DNA of 44,438 nucleotides from positions 1-44,438 of the forward strand of contig NZ_BCTX01000042.1 of NCBI RefSeq assembly GCF_001590985.1. The letters are read 5' to 3'. This document shows, in pieces, positions 16,311-24,698 of the stretch. Each line of letters starts with the position of its first letter. Position 1 is the stretch's first letter. This DNA is from Novosphingobium naphthalenivorans NBRC 102051. GTDB lineage: Bacteria; Pseudomonadota; Alphaproteobacteria; Sphingomonadales; Sphingomonadaceae. The position numbers and the translations under genes are program-made. Below the pieces are notes generated by a model that saw only the letters and a program-made list of their open reading frames with translations, made no database searches and was not told where the DNA came from.

Positions 16311-16395
16311 ACGTCGCGAATCCTGTGCGCTGAATGTTGGGAGAACCGGTTACGCTATTGCGTTCCCGCCACGCGTGCAATCGCGCTCATGCGAT

Positions 16396-17337
16396 TTACG
16401 GGCGGTTTTCCTCGGCTCGCTTCATCGAGGCGGAATAGCTGAGTTCGGCGAACCCGTTCTCGATTTCGCTGAGCACGAGCCCTGCCGCATAGGAAGGCGT
16501 GCGCGCCGAGTTGGTGCACAGCGCTAGCGTCATCGGGCGCAGCAGGGCATCCGATATGCGCGTGAAGGACAGCAGGCCCGCCTGCACTTCGGTGATCACG
16601 TCGAGCGAGGTCAGGATGCCGATGCCGCTGCCTTCGAGCACCAGCGAGGTGATCATCTGGATATTGTCGGAACTGGCCATGCGGTCCAGCTCCAGGCCGG
16701 TCGCGCCTTCCAGGACCGCGACCTGCTGGCATACCGCCAGCGGCTCGGCCGGGACGATCAGCGGCGAGCCGGTGCAGGCGGAGAAACGCGTTTCGCGCAG
16801 CTGCGCCAGGGGATGGCCGGGCAGCGTAACGAAGCCGAGCACCACTTCGACGAAGGCACGCACGGACAAGTCGCGGTAGGATTGCGGCTCGAACAGGATG
16901 CCGAAGTCCACTTCGCCGCTGGTCACGGCCTTGCGGACCTCGTCGTTCTCAAGGACTTTCACGCCCACGGTGATGCCGGGATAGCGGGCCTGGATCGATC
17001 GGATCGCGGCGGGAATGTGGCCTTTGGCCAGCGCGTCGATGATCGCCATGTCGACATGGCCGCGCTTCAGTCCGCGCAAGTCCTCGATCTGCGCACGCAC
17101 GTCGACCATGTTCTTGTTCCAGCGGTTGCCGGCCGCCATCATGATCTCGCCCGCCGCCGTGAGCCTGAGGCCGCTGGGCAGCCGCTCGAACAGCGGCGTG
17201 CCGATTTCCGCTTCGACATTGAGGATCTGGCGGGCGATCGCGGAGGCCGAGACATTGAGCTCGTCGGCCGCCTTGCGGATCGAGCCGAGGCGGCCGACTG
17301 CCATGAAGTAGCGAAGGAAACGGGAAAACGCGGGCAT
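16396..17337 (-). CDS. LysR-family transcriptional regulator
   Basis: A 313-residue LysR regulator. The N-terminal winged helix is FLRYFMAVGRLGSIRKAADELNVSASAIARQI (about residues 7-38), followed by PLFERLPSGLRLTAAGE. The periplasmic-binding-like effector domain covers about residues 90-300. It is transcribed divergently from the exported adenosine deaminase, the usual LysR geometry, so it probably controls that gene and perhaps the receptor behind it. The effector is unknown; a purine or nucleoside is a reasonable guess from context. Confidence 0.93.
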   Translation of the reverse strand: MPAFSRFLRYFMAVGRLGSIRKAADELNVSASAIARQILNVEAEIGTPLFERLPSGLRLTAAGEIMMAAGNRWNKNMVDVRAQIEDLRGLKRGHVDMAIIDALAKGHIPAAIRSIQARYPGITVGVKVLENDEVRKAVTSGEVDFGILFEPQSYRDLSVRAFVEVVLGFVTLPGHPLAQLRETRFSACTGSPLIVPAEPLAVCQQVAVLEGATGLELDRMASSDNIQMITSLVLEGSGIGILTSLDVITEVQAGLLSFTRISDALLRPMTLALCTNSARTPSYAAGLVLSEIENGFAELSYSASMKRAEENRP

Positions 17338-17583
17338 TGGGGGGTCTTTCTGGCCTGCTCTAATTTTTGCAACGCACTGTGGGATTCATTGCGTTTGCTC
17401 GCACCAAGTCAAGTGCCTACGACCGATGACAATACCGAAAGGTGCGTCAGGTCCGGCATCCGTTGTCCGATTCCTCCCCGGTGACGGATGCCGGCCATTT
17501 GTCGCACGTTCGGGGTGGGGGCGCGAATCCACATCAAGTCTTTTGGCTGGTCCGGTTGCGTCTCCTGTCACGGGGTCTGGGGA
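17338..17583. promoter_or_regulatory. Divergent lysR/adenosine deaminase control region
   Basis: This 246-base gap contains two candidate operators. One is an exact inverted repeat, CCGGCATCCGT (17453-17463) and ACGGATGCCGG (17484-17494), with a 20-base spacer. The other is an imperfect pair, GCAACGCA and TGCGTTTGC, around 17369-17401. LysR proteins usually bind such dyads between divergent genes. Promoter boxes could not be assigned with confidence. Confidence 0.5.
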
Positions 17584-19152
17584 ATGTTGACGAGTCTAAG
17601 CGAGCGCCCTTCGGGGTTACGTCTGCGTGCGCTGGCCTGTGCGGCCGGGGCAGCGCTGTCGCTCGTTCCGGCCGTGGCCAGTGCCGATGCCGCCAGCGAG
17701 GCGGCGGCTTCCGCGATGCTCGATCAGGTTTCCGGCAATGCCGCGCGGCTGCGGATGTTCCTGCAGGCGATGCCCAAGGGCGGAGACCTGCACAATCATC
17801 TGGGCGGCAGTGTCTATGCCGAGGACTTTCTCGGCGTCGCCGCGCAGAAGGGCATGTGTGCGGACGCCGATATCACTCGCATCGTGCCCGGCCCCTGCGG
17901 CGATGATCTCCAGATCGCGAAGATGGCGGCAGAGCGGCCGTTCGTCTATGCCCGGCTGGTCGATGCGCTTTCCACGCGCGGCTATCAGCGCGGCGTGGGG
18001 GCTGACGAGGTTTCGGGGCACACCCAGTTCTTCCGCAGTTTCGACCGGTTCGGGGCCGCCTCTGCCGGCGAGAACGGGCGCTGGCTGGCGCTGGCCCGGC
18101 AGAGCGCAGAGCGCAACGGGGTCAGCTATCTTGAGCTGATGCTCGATCCGCCGGGGCTCGCCGCTTTCATGCGCGGGGCCGGGAGCGGGCCGGTCGACGA
18201 GGCCGGAATTGCCGCGCTTTATGCCAAAGACAGCGCTGAACTCGCGCCGTTGCTTGAGGGTTTCGTCCGGGAAGTCGACGGCATCGAGAGCGAGGCGAAC
18301 ACGCAGCTGTCCTGCGGCAAGGCACAGGCCGATCCGGCCTGCGGTGTCGCGGTGCATTACCTGACTTATGCCTTGCGCGGGTTCCCGCCGAAGGTGGTGT
18401 TCCGCACGCTGCTGGCGAGCTTCGCCCTGGCGCATCGTGATCCGCGCTTCGTCGGTGTGAACATCGTCATGCCCGAGGACGATCCCGTCGCCTTGCGCGA
18501 TTACGCCCTGCACATGGCGATGTTCCGCTTTCTCGAAGCGAAGTATCCGGACGTCAATGTGACGATGCACGCCGGCGAACTGGCACTGGGGCTGGTGCCT
18601 CCGGCCGACCTTGCGGGTCATATTGCCAGCGCCGTCGCCTCGGGCGCGCGGCGGATCGGCCATGGCACCGATATCGCCTATGAAGACAAGGCGCCCGAAA
18701 CGCTGGCCCGCATGGCCCGCGAAGGCATTGCCGTCGAAGTCAATCTCACCAGCAATGCGGTGATCCTCGGCGTGAAGGGCGGGGAGCATCCGATCGCATT
18801 GTATCGCAGCATGGGCGTGCCGGTAACGCTTTCCACCGACGACGAGGGCGTGCTGCGTTCGGACATGACCAACGAATACCGCCGCGCGGTGACGGATCAG
18901 GGATTGGGCTACACCGATCTCAAGGATCTGGCGCGCGCGAGCCTGGAATATGCCTTCGTGCCGGGCGCCAGCCTGTGGCGCGAGGGAAAGCCGGGTGTCG
19001 CAGTGGCGGCCTGCGCCGCCTCGCTGACCGGCAAGCGCTGTCAATCGTTCCTCGCATCGAGCGAAAAGGCCCGCCTTCAGGCCGATCTGGAAGGCCGTTT
19101 CGACCGGTTTGAGCACGGCCTCGGCCGCTTCAACTATCCACAAGGTTCCTAG
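17584..19152 (+). CDS. Exported adenosine deaminase (ADGF-like)
   Basis: Adenosine deaminase family protein of 522 residues, with a signal peptide (RALACAAGAALSLVPAVASA, about 16-35), so it should act in the periplasm or outside. Zn and catalytic motifs are GGDLHNHLGGS (H70, H72), MHAGE (H329, E332), GHGTDI (H360) and STDDEGV (D419, D420). It is much longer than the cytosolic enzyme at 12682, with extra N-terminal sequence and an inserted Cys-containing segment as in secreted ADGF-type enzymes. The expected reaction is adenosine to inosine before transport. The ATG at 17584 was chosen over one at 17488 because the signal peptide follows it directly. The TonB receptor follows. Confidence 0.9.
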   Translation: MLTSLSERPSGLRLRALACAAGAALSLVPAVASADAASEAAASAMLDQVSGNAARLRMFLQAMPKGGDLHNHLGGSVYAEDFLGVAAQKGMCADADITRIVPGPCGDDLQIAKMAAERPFVYARLVDALSTRGYQRGVGADEVSGHTQFFRSFDRFGAASAGENGRWLALARQSAERNGVSYLELMLDPPGLAAFMRGAGSGPVDEAGIAALYAKDSAELAPLLEGFVREVDGIESEANTQLSCGKAQADPACGVAVHYLTYALRGFPPKVVFRTLLASFALAHRDPRFVGVNIVMPEDDPVALRDYALHMAMFRFLEAKYPDVNVTMHAGELALGLVPPADLAGHIASAVASGARRIGHGTDIAYEDKAPETLARMAREGIAVEVNLTSNAVILGVKGGEHPIALYRSMGVPVTLSTDDEGVLRSDMTNEYRRAVTDQGLGYTDLKDLARASLEYAFVPGASLWREGKPGVAVAACAASLTGKRCQSFLASSEKARLQADLEGRFDRFEHGLGRFNYPQGS

Positions 19153-19304
19153 GAGGTCGCCAGCTTTACGTATTCGTCCATTCGACATTCCATGTATTGA
19201 TGCACCGCACAAGATAACGATTGCAGGGAGAGGTGGGTCACAATCACACAAGCGGCGGGAAGAGCGGAATTTCCGTATCTGCCGCAATCAGGGGGTTAGA
19301 CACG

Positions 19305-21800
19305 ATGGCTAAGCACCATTCCGTTGATACACCGTTTGGCATTGCAGCGCGGCGCAAGCCGTTCCTCGCAATCGCGACGGGTCTTTTTTGCTGTACTGCA
19401 CTGACAACGCCGGCCTTCGCCGACGATGCTGCCGACGAACCGGCCGACGGCGAGATCGTCGTTACCGGCTCGCTTGACGCTTTGCCCGTTACCGACGTCG
19501 GTTCGGTCTTCGGTTTCGAAAAGACACTGGTGGAAACGCCGCGCTCGGCTTCGACGATCAGCTCGGAGCAGATGGAGCGCTTCGGCATCACCGACATCTA
19601 TGACCTCGTCGCGCAGTCGCCGGGTGCCTTCACCAACTCGTTCTTCGGTGTCGGCGGTGCGCTCGATATCCGTGGTACTCCGGGCGAAACCTACTTCCGT
19701 GGCATGCGCCGCCTCGACAACCCGGGCAACTACCCGACGCCGATCGCCGCCTCCGACCGTATCGACATCGTGCGCGGCCCGGCCTCGCCGATCTACGGCC
19801 CGTCCAAGACCGGCGGCTACATGAACTTCGTTCCGAAGACCGCGCGCGTGAAGGGCGGTTCCTATCTGTCGGAGCCCGAAGGCAAGGTGACGTTTACCGG
19901 CGGCAGCTGGGAAAAGGCCGATCTCTCGGCCGAAATTCGCGGTCCGGGCAAGCTGGGCACGCAGGAGTTCGGTTACAGCCTCTATGCCGAGGTTGAGGAT
20001 TCGGGCAGCTACTACCGCAACATGTCGACCAAGCAGACCATTCTGCAGGGCTCGTTCGATACCGACCTGGCCCCCGGCCTGCGGCTGGAATTCGGCGGTA
20101 TGTACCAGAACTACAAGGGTCAGCAGAACGGCGGCTGGAACCGCGTGACGCAGGACCTTGTCGATAACGGCACCTACATCACCGGCGCGGCGCAGCCGCT
20201 GGATCTCAATGGCGACGGTCAGATCTCGGCCAGTGAAGTCCATTCCCAATATGGCAGCCTGTCGGTCTTCGGTGGCTACGGCTGCGGCAACTACAGTTCG
20301 TTTGCAACGGCCTTCACCGATGCCTGTCTGACCGACTACTACCCCCAGCTTGCTCTGACCGACGCCGGCACCGCCAAGCTGAGCCGCAAGGACACGCTGA
20401 CGGGCAAGAACGATCGTCTCGATAACCGTTCGACCACGTTCTACGCCGACCTTATCTACAAGGGCGACGGTCCGTTCTCGATCAAGAACCAGATGTTCTA
20501 CGACAGCTATGAGAACTACAACGAGAATTCCTACGGCTTCTCGCAGTTCCATGATTCGTGGGTGTTCGAGGACAAGATTGTCGCCCAGCTCGATATCGAG
20601 AACAGCGCGGGCAAGTTCTCGATCCAGGCTTCGCCGTCGATCCGCTACACGCACTTCAAGCACGGTGACGACTACACTTACGAGTACTTCAATCGTGTTG
20701 ACCTGACGGTCGGCTACAATGCCCTGTCCGACCGCCTGCTGGCGCTTGAGTGCCCCTTTACCGATCAGGCGGGCTACACGGCGTCTGATTGCGGCTTCAC
20801 CAACTACGTGACGGGGCACTACACCGACCTGGCGATGGCCGGTCTCGTGGACCTCGACTTCAACTTCGGTCTCGATATCACGGCAGGTGCCCGCTACGAC
20901 CGCGTCAAGGCAACCTCGCGTTACCTGACCCAGTACATGCTGGACGAAACGCAGCCGGATGTTCCGTCGGCAAGCGGCAGTGATGGCGGCTGGTCGTGGA
21001 CGGCCAGTGCTTCGTACAAGCTGCCCTTCGGCCTGATTCCCTACGTGACGCTCGCCCGCCAGACGACGCTGATCGCCGGGCAGGGTGCGGAACTCTACGC
21101 CGAAGATATCGCCAGCGGCACCTTCATGTCCGCCTCGAAGCTGAAGGAAGCGGGTATCAAGGGCTCGTTCCTGGACAACCGCCTCTATGCCGCGCTGTCG
21201 GTCTATCAGCAGGAGCGCACCGACTACAATCGCCAGTCGATCACGGTGAACCAGGCGGTCAAGACCAAGGGTCTCGAAGCCGAAGTGCGCTGGTCGGTTG
21301 ATGACCACCTGCTGCTCACCGGTGCCTATACCCGTACCAAGGTTTACAACCTGACGGCGCTGGAAGGCGGTACGCTGTTCAGCTTCTTCGGTGCCGAGGA
21401 CCTCGTCAACGTCACCGATCCGTCGCTGTACTTCGGTGGCCAGCCGATCGGCCTGGTGGCGATCCCCGACAAGAACGCCTCGCGTCGCGCGGGTATCCCG
21501 ACCAACCTTTACTCGGCGACGGCGACTTATGCCTTCGACAACGGCCTCGCGCTCTCGGGCAGCGTCGTGAAGGTGCCCTCGGTCTATTCCGGTCAGTCGC
21601 AGGTTGTGAAGCTGCCGGCCTATACCCTGGTCGACCTCAGCGCATCCTACGAGACCGGTCCGTGGCTGTTCCGTCTCGTCGTCAAGAATGCGACGAACGA
21701 GAAGTACTTCCGTGCGAACTTCACGGAAATCTTCGGTTCGACGATCGTCCTGCCCGAGAAGCCGCGCAGCTTCCAGGGTACGATCTCGTACAAGTTCTAA
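19305..21800 (+). CDS. TonB-dependent outer-membrane receptor
   Basis: Outer-membrane TonB-dependent transporter of 831 residues. The signal peptide ends about residue 39 (TTPAFA). A TonB-box-like region (GEIVVTGS) is followed by the plug (TISSEQMERFGITDIYDLVAQSPG ... RIDIVRGPASPIYGPSKTGGYMNFVPK), then a long beta-barrel ending in the canonical aromatic terminus (SYKF). AGGGGG lies about ten bases upstream of the ATG. It is flanked by an exported adenosine deaminase and an exported NUP protein, so nucleosides or nucleic-acid fragments are plausible substrates. Siderophore receptors share the fold, but no siderophore genes are present. Confidence 0.93.
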   Translation: MAKHHSVDTPFGIAARRKPFLAIATGLFCCTALTTPAFADDAADEPADGEIVVTGSLDALPVTDVGSVFGFEKTLVETPRSASTISSEQMERFGITDIYDLVAQSPGAFTNSFFGVGGALDIRGTPGETYFRGMRRLDNPGNYPTPIAASDRIDIVRGPASPIYGPSKTGGYMNFVPKTARVKGGSYLSEPEGKVTFTGGSWEKADLSAEIRGPGKLGTQEFGYSLYAEVEDSGSYYRNMSTKQTILQGSFDTDLAPGLRLEFGGMYQNYKGQQNGGWNRVTQDLVDNGTYITGAAQPLDLNGDGQISASEVHSQYGSLSVFGGYGCGNYSSFATAFTDACLTDYYPQLALTDAGTAKLSRKDTLTGKNDRLDNRSTTFYADLIYKGDGPFSIKNQMFYDSYENYNENSYGFSQFHDSWVFEDKIVAQLDIENSAGKFSIQASPSIRYTHFKHGDDYTYEYFNRVDLTVGYNALSDRLLALECPFTDQAGYTASDCGFTNYVTGHYTDLAMAGLVDLDFNFGLDITAGARYDRVKATSRYLTQYMLDETQPDVPSASGSDGGWSWTASASYKLPFGLIPYVTLARQTTLIAGQGAELYAEDIASGTFMSASKLKEAGIKGSFLDNRLYAALSVYQQERTDYNRQSITVNQAVKTKGLEAEVRWSVDDHLLLTGAYTRTKVYNLTALEGGTLFSFFGAEDLVNVTDPSLYFGGQPIGLVAIPDKNASRRAGIPTNLYSATATYAFDNGLALSGSVVKVPSVYSGQSQVVKLPAYTLVDLSASYETGPWLFRLVVKNATNEKYFRANFTEIFGSTIVLPEKPRSFQGTISYKF

Positions 21801-21877
21801 GAGCCAACCACCGCGGGGGGGCGCCGGGGAAACCCGGCGTCCCTTGCGCGTTTATGTGTGTTTTTATGAGGTATCCG

Positions 21878-22987
21878 ATGCATTTTCTGAACCGCGCCGC
21901 AGTCATCGCCGGGGCTTGCCTTGCCCTGTGCCTGTCGGGCGGGGCGGCGCTTGCCGAAGCGCCCGTGCCGGACATCTCCGCCTGTGATCCGGGCGCCCCC
22001 TGTGCCACGCCGCTGCCGGTCAAGGTGGTGGTCGTCTCGCTGTTCGAGATCGGCAAGGACGAGGGCGATACCGCGGGCGAATTCCAGCTGTGGAAGGAGC
22101 GCCGGGGGCTGACCATGCGCATCCCGTTCCCGCAGTCGTTCCACGATCTCTACTACAATCCCGAAACGCAGGTGCTGGGCATGGTGACCGGTATCGGCAC
22201 GGCCCGCTCGACCGCCGCGACGATGGCGCTGGGGCTCGATCCGCGTTTCGATCTGTCCAAGGCCTACTGGCTGGTGGCCGGCATTGCCGGGATCGATCCC
22301 GAGGACGCCTCGATCGGTTCGGTTGCCTGGGCGCGCTATGTGGTCGATGGCGATCTGGCGCACGAAATCGATGCGCGCGAAATTCCGGCCGACTGGAAGT
22401 TCGGCTATTTCCCCCGCCAGACCAAGGGGCCGAACGACATGTCCGGCAAGCCCGATCCCTCGGGCGGGGAGATGTTCCAGATCAATCCCAGCCTCGAAAA
22501 GTGGGCCTTTGATCTCACCAAGGGGATCGAGCTTCCCGATTCCGAGGAGATCGCCCAGGAACGCGCCAAGTTCACCGAAACGCCGCCTGCGCAGGAGCCG
22601 CCGTTCGTGCTGGAGGGCGAGCAGCTTTCGGCGATGACCTTCTGGCACGGCAAGCTGATGACCGACTGGGCCAATTCCTGGGTCCGCTACTGGACGAGCG
22701 GCAGGGGCGATTTCGTCACCTCGGCGATGGAAGATACCGGCGTGCTCACTTCGCTGACTTATCTCGACAAGATCGGCCGGGCCGATCGCGACCGCGTGCT
22801 GGTGATGCGTGCGGGCTCCAACTACACGATGCCCCCGCCGGGCGTCGATGCCGCGACTTACCTGCTGCGCGAGAACGAAGGCTATGCTGGGCTCGAAGCG
22901 GCCGTCGAGAACCTCTATACCGTCGGCTCCGTGGTGGTCGACGAACTGCTGGGCCATTGGGACAAGTACGAGGACGCGACGCCTTGA
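21878..22987 (+). CDS. Exported NUP-family protein (purine nucleoside permease/phosphorylase-like)
   Basis: A 369-residue protein of the NUP family, named for fungal purine nucleoside permease. It has a signal peptide (FLNRAAVIAGACLALCLSGGAALA) and no further clear membrane helices, so it is more likely a periplasmic soluble protein than a channel. The core has VVVSLFEIGKDEGDTAGEFQLW, GMVTGIGTARSTAATMALGLDP and WLVAGIAGIDP, which resemble nucleoside-phosphorylase folds. The ATG at 21878 is chosen because GAGG lies six bases upstream; an in-frame ATG at 21866 lacks a site. It follows the TonB receptor by 77 bases. Confidence 0.85.
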   Translation: MHFLNRAAVIAGACLALCLSGGAALAEAPVPDISACDPGAPCATPLPVKVVVVSLFEIGKDEGDTAGEFQLWKERRGLTMRIPFPQSFHDLYYNPETQVLGMVTGIGTARSTAATMALGLDPRFDLSKAYWLVAGIAGIDPEDASIGSVAWARYVVDGDLAHEIDAREIPADWKFGYFPRQTKGPNDMSGKPDPSGGEMFQINPSLEKWAFDLTKGIELPDSEEIAQERAKFTETPPAQEPPFVLEGEQLSAMTFWHGKLMTDWANSWVRYWTSGRGDFVTSAMEDTGVLTSLTYLDKIGRADRDRVLVMRAGSNYTMPPPGVDAATYLLRENEGYAGLEAAVENLYTVGSVVVDELLGHWDKYEDATP

Positions 22988-23024
22988 TAGTCCGTTCTAC
23001 AGTCCAGTGAACGGAGCCGTTCTC

Positions 23025-23120
23025 TCGTCATTGCGAGCGGCCGGAGGCCGCGCGGCAATCCAGGGGCGGTTTACGCCGCCCTGGATTGCTTCGTCGGCTT
23101 CGCCTCCTCGCAATGACGAA
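23025..23120. repeat. CGTCATTGCGAG inverted repeat, copy 3
   Basis: TCGTCATTGCGAG at the left and CTCGCAATGACGAA at the right, with internal GCGGCAATCCAGGGGCG and CGCCCTGGATTGCTTCG. It lies between the NUP gene and the 8-oxoguanine deaminase and ends 35 bases before the latter's start. Confidence 0.88.
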
Positions 23121-23155
23121 GGATGTTTTGAGCGAATAACAGGCAGAGCCGCTGC

Positions 23156-24517
23156 ATGACCCTCACGCTCGTCCGCCATGCCGACAGTCTCGTCACCATG
23201 GACGATGCCCGCCGCGAGATTGCCGATGGGGCCATGGCCTTTCGCGATGGCGTGATCGTGGCGGTGGGGACCAGCACGGAGCTGGCCCCGCTGGCCGATG
23301 AGGCGGACGAGGTGATCGAGGCGCGCGGCTGCGTGATCACTCCGGGCCTCGTCAACACCCACCACCACTTGTTCCAGACGCTGACCCGCGCGCTGCCCGG
23401 CGCCATCAATGTCTCGCTGTTCGGATGGCTCAAGCGGCTCTATCCGATCTGGGCGCAGTACCGGCCCGAAGACGTCTTCGCGGCGACCCAGCTTGGCCTT
23501 GCCGAACTGGCGCTGTCCGGCTGCACGATGAGTTCGGACCATCACTACCTGTTTCCCGAAGGCGTGCGGCTCGACGATTCGATCCATGCCGCGCAGGAAA
23601 TGGGCCTGCGCTTCCACGCTACCCGCGGCTCGATGAGCGTGGGCGAGAGCAAGGGCGGCCTGCCGCCCGACAGCGTGGTGGAAGAGGAAGAGGCGATCCT
23701 CGCCGATACGATCCGGCTGATCGATATGTTCCACGATCCCGCCGACGGCGCGATGCTGCGCGTGGCGGTGGCGCCCTGCTCGCCTTTTTCGGTGAGCACC
23801 GACCTGATGCGCCAGTCCGCGCTGCTCGCCCGCGACAAGGGCGTGATGATGCACACCCATCTGGCCGAGGATGCCGACGATGTGGCCTTCTCGCTGGAAC
23901 GCTTCGGTTGCCGGCCCGGCCAGTATGCAGAGGATCTGGGCTGGACCGGACCGGACGTGTGGCACGCTCACTGCGTGCAGCTCGATGCCGCTGAGATCGG
24001 TCTGTTTGCGCGCACGCGCACGGGCGTGGCGCATTGCCCCTGTTCGAACTGCCGTCTCGGCTCGGGCATCGCGCCGGTGCGCGCGATGCTGGATGCCGGG
24101 GTGCCGGTGGGGCTGGGCGTGGACGGTTCGGCTTCCAACGACAGCGGCCACCTGCTGAACGAGGCGCGCCAGTCGATGCTGCTGCAGCGGGTGCACTTGG
24201 GCGCGGACCGTTTCGATCCGCGGGAGTCTCTGTGGCTGGCGACGCGCGGCGGCGCGCAAGTGCTCGGGCGCGGGGATTGCGGCTTTCTCGAACCGGGCAA
24301 GCGCGCCGATTTCGCCGTGTGGGACATGGGCGACATGGCCTCGGCCGGAGCGTGGGACAAAGTGGCCGGTCTGGTCCTCGCCCCGCCGCTCGCCGCGCGC
24401 GACGTCTTCGTCGAGGGGCGCGCCGTGGTTCGCAGCGGCGATCTGGTGACGGTGAAACGCGAAGAGGTGCTGGCAGCTGCCACGCGCTCGCTCGAAAGAC
24501 TGATGGACGCGGCATGA
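23156..24517 (+). CDS. 8-oxoguanine deaminase
   Basis: Amidohydrolase-superfamily deaminase of 453 residues, related to AtzB-type enzymes. Diagnostic blocks are NTHHHLFQTLTRALPGAINVSLFGWLK (metal ligands in H69-H71), SGCTMSSDHHYLFPEG, HTHLAED (H233, H235), HAHCVQ, HCPCSNCRLGSGIAPVR and GVDGSASND (D323). The last two match bacterial 8-oxoguanine deaminases, which convert the oxidised base to urate. That feeds urate into the pathway without XDH. Other aminohydrolase substrates, such as isocytosine or triazines, cannot be fully excluded. The NCS2 permease gene follows after a repeat. Confidence 0.88.
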   Translation: MTLTLVRHADSLVTMDDARREIADGAMAFRDGVIVAVGTSTELAPLADEADEVIEARGCVITPGLVNTHHHLFQTLTRALPGAINVSLFGWLKRLYPIWAQYRPEDVFAATQLGLAELALSGCTMSSDHHYLFPEGVRLDDSIHAAQEMGLRFHATRGSMSVGESKGGLPPDSVVEEEEAILADTIRLIDMFHDPADGAMLRVAVAPCSPFSVSTDLMRQSALLARDKGVMMHTHLAEDADDVAFSLERFGCRPGQYAEDLGWTGPDVWHAHCVQLDAAEIGLFARTRTGVAHCPCSNCRLGSGIAPVRAMLDAGVPVGLGVDGSASNDSGHLLNEARQSMLLQRVHLGADRFDPRESLWLATRGGAQVLGRGDCGFLEPGKRADFAVWDMGDMASAGAWDKVAGLVLAPPLAARDVFVEGRAVVRSGDLVTVKREEVLAAATRSLERLMDAA

Positions 24518-24533
24518 GCAGGCGCGCGCCATT

Positions 24534-24673
24534 CCCCCTCCTCTTCAGAGGAGGGGCAGCGAGACTTGGGCCTGCAAGGGAGGCCTTAGTCGCAGCGGGG
24601 TGGTGTCTGCGGGAAAGCCCGGCGTTTGCGGCACGCCACCACCCCCCGGCCCCCTCATCTGAAGAGGAGGGGG
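24534..24673. repeat. CCCCCTCCTCTTCAG palindromic repeat
   Basis: Left end CCCCCTCCTCTTCAGAGGAG and right end CTGAAGAGGAGGGGG are complementary; the interior has GCAGCGGGGTGGTG and CACCACCCCCCGG. It occupies nearly all of the gap between the 8-oxoguanine deaminase and the permease. Confidence 0.85.
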
Positions 24674-24698
24674 AGTGCGTTAACAGGAAAGGGTGCGG

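Noticed and set aside
19296..21308. 670-codon minus-strand frame opposite the TonB receptor
   Set aside because: No domain similarity, and its Arg/Val-rich composition mirrors the receptor's codon pattern.
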